Shown here in pieces: positions 58,373 to 64,000 of a stretch of 64,000 bases of DNA (positions are counted from its first letter, which is position 1; every line of letters starts with the position of its first letter). Where the stretch lies: assembly GCF_013155335.1 (NCBI RefSeq), contig NZ_JABJQZ010000009.1, positions 141,349 through 205,348 on the forward strand, written 5' to 3'. The notes below the pieces were generated by a model. The model was not told the origin of the DNA. It saw nothing but the letters and a program-made list of their open reading frames with translations, and ran no database searches. The position numbers were made by a program, and so were the translations under genes. Source of the DNA: Nocardioides sp. zg-1230. Its GTDB lineage: Bacteria; Actinomycetota; Actinomycetes; Propionibacteriales; Nocardioidaceae.

Positions 58373-60340
58373 ATGCCGATCCCGGAGGACGCGCTTGGAG
58401 CAATACGCACGCTGCTGAAGAGGTGCACGGTTGCCATCACCGGCGCCGCCGGCGAGCACGGCAGCGGGTTCTTCATCGACGAGCACCTCGTCCTGACCTG
58501 CGCGCACGTCGTCGCCGCACCAGAGGGCTCCGAGGTGACAATCCACATTGCCGGGCCGGCTGAGCGCACCGGTGTCGTCAAGGAGTACCTGCCCGGCGAC
58601 GACGTCGACCTCGCCGTGGTGGAGGTCAGCTGGCTCGGCGACGACCCGCCGCAGCCGGCCGTCGCGCTGGACCGCGCGTTCGTGGACAACATCGAGTACC
58701 TCGCCGTCGGGTTCCCGCGCGAGGACCTGAACCGGACCACGGGACTCGAGGAGGTCCCCTACAAGATCAACGCGCACTACGGTGCCGATCGGGTGACCCC
58801 GCATGTGCTCAACATCCACGCGGGTGGACCTAAGGTCCAGCCCGGCCTGAGTGGCGGGGGGATCTTAAACCCACAAAGCGGGGCTGTCGTCGGGCTGGTC
58901 CAATACACCGCCGAGGTCGGGACAGACTCCGGCGGCGGCGGCATCCCGATAGTCCGGGCCTCCGAGCACCTCGCGACCGTCAAGGAGCACCTTGATAACC
59001 CCCCGCTGGCAACCCGGGTGTGGCGCGACGCGCTAGGACCGGAGGCCTGGCGAGAACTGGGCAACGAGTGGGACTGGCAGTCTCGCGTCGAGATCCGCAT
59101 CGCGGGGACGGTCCGAGAGTGGAGCGTTCAGGCGCTGCTTGCCGTGGGACGCCCCGCCGTTGCCCGCGAGCTCGCCGACACGCGCGATTCCGACGACGAG
59201 GAGCCGTATCTGATCAGCGGCGCGGCCCTGACCAACGAGATCACCGAGGCCCTGTTCAACTGGGCACGTCGACGACGCGTGAGGGACGCGGCAGACGTCG
59301 AGCTGCTCGGTCGGCTGCTGGCCGCGGCCCTGCTCCCGGATCCCGTGGTCGCCCGGCTGACGGGAGCGGCCGCGAGCGATGAGCTGCTGGTGCGCCTGCT
59401 GTTCGAGGAGCCGGGCGACGCCGAAGAGGGGAGCCCGCTCTTCGACGTTCCGTGGGAGTTCGTCTCGTTCCGGGTGGAGGACGAGCCGCGACAGGTCGCC
59501 ACCCACCCAGGGATGAGATTCGCGCGCGTGGCGTCTCGCCACGACGACAACGAGGTCGACCTGGAGCCCGGGCGAGCGCCGGCCGGCGTGCTCGGCATAG
59601 CCATCCAGCTGGAGGAGTGGCAGGCGAAGATGCCCTTCTTCACGCAGCGCCTCACTCAGAAGTCCAAGGACGTCGTGTGGCCTAAGCACGGCGCGTTGGC
59701 CGGTAGCCTCGAGGCGGCGATCACCCAGAACCCGGGAGTCTTCGACGCCCTCGTCCTCGACACGCCCAGCCCCTTCAGGGTCCGAACCACCATCCAGAAC
59801 TGGGAGGAGACCAAGCAGGGACTGTCCGACATGGAGGTCGTCCACTACTGCGGATTCGGGGAGATGCAGGACGGCAGCCCGAAGATCGCCCTGGCCGATG
59901 ACGAGGGCGAGGAGGAGTGGCGGGACCTCGAGGACCTGTACAGCAAGGTCGCGCAGAGCGGAGCGCGGTTGCTCGTGGTCCAGTTCCTGCTGCCGATGCT
60001 GGGCACCGATCCGGTGCCGATCCCGGCAAGCGCCTTCGTGTCCGCGCTGCGAGGTGAAGTGAACGCCGTCGTGTTCACCCCGGTCCCGATCCATCCCCGG
60101 CAGGCGTCGTCGTTCAATCAGACCTTCTACGACGAGCTCGGCCACGGCGCGACGGTCGAGGCGGCGGTGCAGACGGCGAGGGCGAGGGTCGCGGAGGACA
60201 GCTTCCTCAACGATTCGGCCAGCTTCGGCTGGTTCACGCTGCTGACCGGGCCGCGATCCGGGCTGCGGCTGGTCGACCCGGCGGCGGGATCGGCAGGTAA
60301 GTTCCGCGACGCGACGTCGGCGAGTGAGCGGGAGCACTGA
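58373..60340 (+). CDS. Trypsin-like protease fused to an inactive CHAT-like domain
   Basis: A 655-residue protein. Residues ~14-210 are a trypsin-like protease with intact triad His45 (LTCAHVV), Asp79 (GDDVDLAVV) and Ser160 (GLSGGG). A helical middle (~215-330) follows. Residues ~357-632 look like a caspase-related CHAT domain: DVPWEF at its start, EVVHYCGFG at 488-496, and a late FNQTFYDELGHGATVEAAVQTAR. The CHAT catalytic His of GHG is Phe495, and the expected Cys region reads VVQFLLPM, so this half is a pseudo-protease. There is no signal peptide, so it acts inside the cell. It is likely the enzyme of a conflict or proteolytic-signalling module. Confidence 0.75.
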   Translation: MPIPEDALGAIRTLLKRCTVAITGAAGEHGSGFFIDEHLVLTCAHVVAAPEGSEVTIHIAGPAERTGVVKEYLPGDDVDLAVVEVSWLGDDPPQPAVALDRAFVDNIEYLAVGFPREDLNRTTGLEEVPYKINAHYGADRVTPHVLNIHAGGPKVQPGLSGGGILNPQSGAVVGLVQYTAEVGTDSGGGGIPIVRASEHLATVKEHLDNPPLATRVWRDALGPEAWRELGNEWDWQSRVEIRIAGTVREWSVQALLAVGRPAVARELADTRDSDDEEPYLISGAALTNEITEALFNWARRRRVRDAADVELLGRLLAAALLPDPVVARLTGAAASDELLVRLLFEEPGDAEEGSPLFDVPWEFVSFRVEDEPRQVATHPGMRFARVASRHDDNEVDLEPGRAPAGVLGIAIQLEEWQAKMPFFTQRLTQKSKDVVWPKHGALAGSLEAAITQNPGVFDALVLDTPSPFRVRTTIQNWEETKQGLSDMEVVHYCGFGEMQDGSPKIALADDEGEEEWRDLEDLYSKVAQSGARLLVVQFLLPMLGTDPVPIPASAFVSALRGEVNAVVFTPVPIHPRQASSFNQTFYDELGHGATVEAAVQTARARVAEDSFLNDSASFGWFTLLTGPRSGLRLVDPAAGSAGKFRDATSASEREH

Positions 60341-60341
60341 G

Positions 60342-63300
60342 ATGTCGGGCTTCGTCGAACTGATCAAGGCGACCGAGGACCGGTTGCGCCGCGAGCACGA
60401 TGTCGACGCAGGGATGGACGCGGTGATCGAGTCGATCGGCACCGCGGTCGACCCGACCGATACCGTCGCGATCACCAAGAAGTTGTTGCGGCGCAGGATT
60501 CGGGCCCTCCATGCGGCCTCCGACCAGCTGACCCAGCTTAGCCACCAGATCGAACAGTTGGCGGGCCTCCTGCATCTGCTGCCGGAGGGCTGGGACGACC
60601 GGCGCAAGCGCATCGAGGCCGACCTGGCCGCGAACCAGGCCACGGGACTCGCGACCTGGCTCTCGGACTGGTACGACGCCGCGAGCCGGCAGCGGTGGGA
60701 CGCTGTCGACCGGCTGGTCACAGACGTGCGTTTGCCGGACACCGCGCACCTTCTGCTCGACCGGATGCGGCTCGCGCAAGAGTCGATCGCCTCGGGACGG
60801 TGGGTCCTCGCCAGGCCGGTTCTCGAGGCCGGGCTGGACGGGTTCGAGCTCGGCGGCCGTCACGTGCCCAACGAGGAGACGAGCGGGCGCTTGGCGGGGT
60901 TGCTCGCGAGGCTGTCGCTGGCGAACGATCCCAGCACCGATCCGGCAGACCTTCTCCGGCGAGCCCTCAACCAGGGGTCGTCGACGACCGCCGTCGCGCT
61001 GGCGGCACGCTGGCACCGGTTCCAGGGCGACCTAGCGCAGAGCGAGCGCTGGCTGGACCAGGTCGAGGTGGAGGACCACACCGATCTCGACGTGGCCGTG
61101 GAGCTTATCGAGCGGGCGCGGCGCCAAGGGAAGGCGTCGTTGGCGGCCGAGGTCGCGGCGGCAGCCGTTGCGACCGTGCCGATCGTGTCCCACATTGAGA
61201 TGCACCTTCGGGCGCTCCTGTATCCGCCGCCGGTCGAGCTGTGGATCGCGATGGCGGAGCGTGCGCTCGTCGAACGCGACCTCGAGGGCGTCGACACGGC
61301 ACTGGAGCAGGGCTTCGAAACGGCAGAATGGACCGACAACCCGTCGCGGGCGCGCCTTGCGGAACTTAGGGCTGCGGTGGCGGAGCAGCGGGGCGCGGAA
61401 GGGCAGCAGGCGCAGGCCCTGGTCGACGCCGGCTCGGAGCGACTGTGGAGCGGTGCCCCGGAGTTGGGAATCCTGCACTTCGAGAAGGCCCTCACCCTAG
61501 AGCCGGGTCACACGGGCGCGCAGCTGCTGCTCGCGGACTCGCTGCTCGTCAGTGCGGGGGCACTTCCGTTGCGGATCGCGAAGCCGCGACTCCGGCGGGC
61601 GCTCTCCCTACTCACCTCCGCCCAGGCGCGACGGGCGGTCGAGCCGCACCAGGCTTGGAGCTACACAACGGAGAGCTATGCGCGGCAGTCCTTGCTCGAC
61701 GACCTAGACCCTGGGGCCGATCGTGAGACGTGGCCGGCCCTGCTCGCGGCGTGCCGGGGCCTGGCCTCCGACCTGGGGGACTGGACCCGATGGTTGACCC
61801 TCGCTGACGCACTGTCCGCGATGAGGGCGCACGAGTTGGCCCTCGACGTCGCCCGCCACGTCAGGAGGACGTTCGGCGACGACGCCGGCATGCGCCGGAT
61901 GGCGGCCGAGAAGTATGCCAACACGGGCTATCCGGACAAGGCGATCCGGGCGCTGGAGCCCCTGGACGGCTATGACGAGGAGGCACGGAGGGGGGTCGAC
62001 GCCGTCCGGGCCTACTGCATCCTCCGGCTCGGGGACCCCGCCGAGGCCGCCAGCCTGCTGCGGCGCACGGAGTTGGACCCCGAGTGGGCCTGGGCCACCG
62101 AGTCACTCGTGTCCGCGCTGCTCCTCACCGGCCGGATGCCGGAGGTCATGTCGGAGGTTGCGTCGCTCGAACGTCATTGGTCGGGTCGGCTCGACGAGCG
62201 GTCGGCCGCGTCGTCGATGGCGTCGGTCCACCTATGGCAGGGCCGCTTCGACGCGGCAGCGGACCTGTGCGAGAGGCTCGACAACCGCGCCGAGGATGCA
62301 GGGTCCGTGCTGGCGACCGCGCGGCTGCTTCAAGGCCGGCGCGAGGAGGCGGTGGCCCTGTTCGAGAGCTGGCTCAGGACGTCGGCCACGCGGCGTGCGC
62401 TGGCGGAATGGGAGCTGCTGACGGCGCCCCAGATCCGGGTCCTGGCCGTGCACTTCGGCGTACCCCTGGTCGACCTGCAGGACCTGAACCGGCTCGCTGA
62501 CGACCTCCTGGCCGGCCACGCATGGCCGGAGCCGCCAAGCCCCTGGGGCAGGGTGGGCCGGTTCCAGGCAGATCCGGTAGATGAAACCGCACGGATAGCA
62601 ACCGAGATGTGCGGCGCACTGGTGCGGTTCGCCCGAGGGGATGCGGCGGCAGCCGCGGCTGGTTTGTCCGACCAGCCCCTCGATGAGATGAGCGACACCC
62701 TGTTTCAATCCCTGAAACAACAGGCCACCAAGCGCGACGCCCCGGAGGGCGCGGCCTCGGAAGTGCCGTTGGCCAGCCCGCCAGGCGAGACGGAGGCAAC
62801 GCCCGAGCGGGATGCTGACGAGCGGCTTGCCTCGGACGTGGTGGCTGCGCTGCGCGACGGCCGGCAGGCGGACGCGAACCAGGCGATCGAGGCATTGATC
62901 CAGCGCGACAGCGCCGAGGAGGTCGGTTCGCAGCTGTGGCTGGCCGCCGAATCCGACTACGAACTCTACGACGACGTTATGAGGTTGGTTGAGTCGTTCG
63001 TCGAACGCGACCAGCTGTCCGAGTCGGCAGGCGCACTGTTGGGTCGGCTCCGCGAGTGGACTGCACTTCGGCTGCTGCTGCCACCTTCCTGGTTCGCCGG
63101 CCATGAGGACCCTGTGGCGACACACCCGATCTTCCTCCGGTACATCCCCGAAGCACAGTTTCGGACGGAAGGGATGCCCGGCGTCCGCGTGTCCACCGAC
63201 GAAGAACTCGAGCCCGACGGCTACCGGGTGCTGAGCGGCATCGAGGTCCTTGAGACGGGTCGGGTCGACCCGAGCGGCCGCTACACCGCTACGGAGTCTG

Positions 63301-63479
63301 CGCCGCTGGCGACCAGCGACACGTCGTCGGTCCGATGGGCAGAGGTGGTGCCAGGGATCGTCGCCGTCCCTCTGGCCGTCGACCCCGCGCTACCGCGCGA
63401 GTTGTTCCTGATGACTGCGGACGAGGTCGTCGTACGGCGTGCGGAGTACGGGTTCCAGGGAGCGCAGGCCGACGGCTAA
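60342..63479 (+). CDS. Large TPR-like helical repeat protein of the Trypco1-protease operon
   Basis: A 1045-residue cytoplasmic protein. The first ~130 residues are helical (KATEDRLRREHDVDAGM). The central ~750 residues are tetratricopeptide-like helix pairs with alternating Ala/Leu patterns, for example ELGILHFEKALTLEPGHTGAQLLLADSLL and IRALEPLDGYDEEARRGVDAVRAY in part. The last ~110 residues are beta-rich with an acidic, Thr-rich segment. The ATG at 60342 follows GGAG and starts one base after the protease stop; a GTG at 60324 overlaps the protease. It is probably the scaffold or sensor that presents a target to the protease. Confidence 0.7.
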   Translation: MSGFVELIKATEDRLRREHDVDAGMDAVIESIGTAVDPTDTVAITKKLLRRRIRALHAASDQLTQLSHQIEQLAGLLHLLPEGWDDRRKRIEADLAANQATGLATWLSDWYDAASRQRWDAVDRLVTDVRLPDTAHLLLDRMRLAQESIASGRWVLARPVLEAGLDGFELGGRHVPNEETSGRLAGLLARLSLANDPSTDPADLLRRALNQGSSTTAVALAARWHRFQGDLAQSERWLDQVEVEDHTDLDVAVELIERARRQGKASLAAEVAAAAVATVPIVSHIEMHLRALLYPPPVELWIAMAERALVERDLEGVDTALEQGFETAEWTDNPSRARLAELRAAVAEQRGAEGQQAQALVDAGSERLWSGAPELGILHFEKALTLEPGHTGAQLLLADSLLVSAGALPLRIAKPRLRRALSLLTSAQARRAVEPHQAWSYTTESYARQSLLDDLDPGADRETWPALLAACRGLASDLGDWTRWLTLADALSAMRAHELALDVARHVRRTFGDDAGMRRMAAEKYANTGYPDKAIRALEPLDGYDEEARRGVDAVRAYCILRLGDPAEAASLLRRTELDPEWAWATESLVSALLLTGRMPEVMSEVASLERHWSGRLDERSAASSMASVHLWQGRFDAAADLCERLDNRAEDAGSVLATARLLQGRREEAVALFESWLRTSATRRALAEWELLTAPQIRVLAVHFGVPLVDLQDLNRLADDLLAGHAWPEPPSPWGRVGRFQADPVDETARIATEMCGALVRFARGDAAAAAAGLSDQPLDEMSDTLFQSLKQQATKRDAPEGAASEVPLASPPGETEATPERDADERLASDVVAALRDGRQADANQAIEALIQRDSAEEVGSQLWLAAESDYELYDDVMRLVESFVERDQLSESAGALLGRLREWTALRLLLPPSWFAGHEDPVATHPIFLRYIPEAQFRTEGMPGVRVSTDEELEPDGYRVLSGIEVLETGRVDPSGRYTATESAPLATSDTSSVRWAEVVPGIVAVPLAVDPALPRELFLMTADEVVVRRAEYGFQGAQADG

Positions 63480-63873
63480 CCTGCGGACATACCCACGGCT
63501 TAAAGCTCACGGCCCGTGATGGACGAACCGGCAGGGTGGCACCTCGCCGCCGCTCGCGCCCGATATCCCCGCCTGCCCGGTTTCCCAAGAAGGTCTGGCG
63601 GAAGATCTGGTCGAAACCCCATACCCTGAATCGGCCCTCAAGGGACACGTTCCTGCTGGCTTGGGGATGGACTCGATGAACCTACGGATTTACCACTAGC
63701 GTTCGCGGAGGCATTGAGGCGACGCCGAGGAAATCCTCGGATCACCGGAGGACTGTCGGCGGCCACCCAGGCCCTAAGTTGCGATGGCAACGACGGGTCC
63801 GCCCCATCCTCAAGACCGGCCAACCCGCACCCGTCGTCACTGCAGCAACAGTGCGGACTGGCGGCCTCATGGC
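63480..63873. other. Gap without a supportable gene
   Basis: Short open frames exist on both strands, but none has a start, ribosome-binding site and protein-like composition together. A minor inverted repeat CCGAGG-AAAT-CCTCGG lies at 63726-63741. This may be decayed sequence left of an insertion element. Confidence 0.5.
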
Positions 63874-64000
63874 TGTCGGCAACGCTCGAAAATGAGGCCG
63901 ATCCGACGCTCGAAAACGAGGCCACCGGTTCGTGTTGTCTAGTCTGCCGGGTCTTGGGTTCTGATGCTGGGCAGGGTGTCGATTCCGCGGTTGCGTAGCC
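63874..64000 (-). mobile_element. Probable insertion-sequence end (IS21-like features)
   Basis: Reading from 63874 the sequence starts TGTCGGCAACGCTCG, and an 18-base unit ACGCTCGAAAA-Y-GAGGCC occurs twice (63882-63899 and 63906-63923). A 5'-TG end with repeated terminal units is typical of IS21-family elements. The element runs past the window edge, so the other end and target duplication cannot be seen. Confidence 0.45.
63939..64000 (-). CDS. C-terminus of a transposase or helper protein (runs off window)
   Basis: A minus-strand frame open to the window edge reads LRNRGIDTLPSIRTQDPAD and ends at TAG. This ending is familiar from actinobacterial transposition proteins, but only 20 residues are visible and family assignment is uncertain. 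It would be encoded by the insertion sequence whose terminal repeats lie just beyond its stop. Confidence 0.4.
   Translation of the reverse strand, partial: LRNRGIDTLPSIRTQDPAD

Noticed and set aside
63714..63998. 94-codon plus-strand frame near the right edge
   Set aside because: It runs through the insertion-sequence terminal repeats, has no ribosome-binding site and its product is not protein-like.

Overview
The window looks like chromosome from a very high-GC actinobacterium, most likely Nocardioides or a close relative in Nocardioidaceae. The evidence is the pervasive G/C-ending codons and many GTG starts, the mycothiol gene mshA, carD, senX3-regX3-phoU, a complete mce lipid-import operon, and several genes that start 6-7 bases after a TANNNT -10 box (leaderless transcription). 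Gene order partly matches mycobacteria: carD / ispD-like / cysS / rlmB, and mshA / ybjN / regX3 / senX3 / gpmA.

Layout. 1-8.1 kb: a truncated PLP decarboxylase, ung, a LigB-type dioxygenase with a palindromic operator over its -10 box, pyridoxal kinase, an HNH fragment beside tRNA-Thr(TGT), a GH13 enzyme, a DUF4032 protein and an HTH regulator. 8.3-18.5 kb: secreted proteins, a membrane metallophosphoesterase, rlmB, cysS, a C39-like peptidase, a membrane-anchored molybdopterin oxidoreductase, ispF-ispD, a degenerate second IspD, and carD. 18.6-26.5 kb: a UbiA-type prenyltransferase, a lipoprotein, gpmA, a hairpin repeat array, phoU and senX3-regX3 diverging from a PHO-box-like site, an EamA transporter, ybjN and mshA. 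26.5-36.9 kb: housekeeping metabolism, including an RNase HI fusion, an SDR, a racemase, methyltransferases, an ADHFE1-like transhydrogenase, a double-Nudix protein, acyltransferases and a MenJ-like reductase. 37-44.7 kb: rpoB-rpoC with promoter, intercistronic hairpin and terminator. 44.7-56 kb: the mce operon (ATPase, two YrbE permeases, MceA-F, two Mce-associated proteins), read toward rpoB.

56.2-64 kb is accessory. A DUF222/HNH gene and decayed sequence precede a three-gene operon. It encodes a small Trypco1-like protein (CU044_2847 family), a protein joining a trypsin-like protease with an intact triad to a CHAT-like domain that has lost its His/Cys pair, and a 1045-residue TPR-like repeat protein. 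The operon ends near a probable insertion-sequence end at the window edge. This is the best candidate for an undescribed system, resembling predicted bacterial conflict or death-pathway modules.

A second notable point is the pair of IspD homologues whose 3' ends overlap. The one beside carD has lost nucleotide-binding residues but keeps the dimer-arm residues that the other lacks. All assignments come from reading the sequence; no database search was run.
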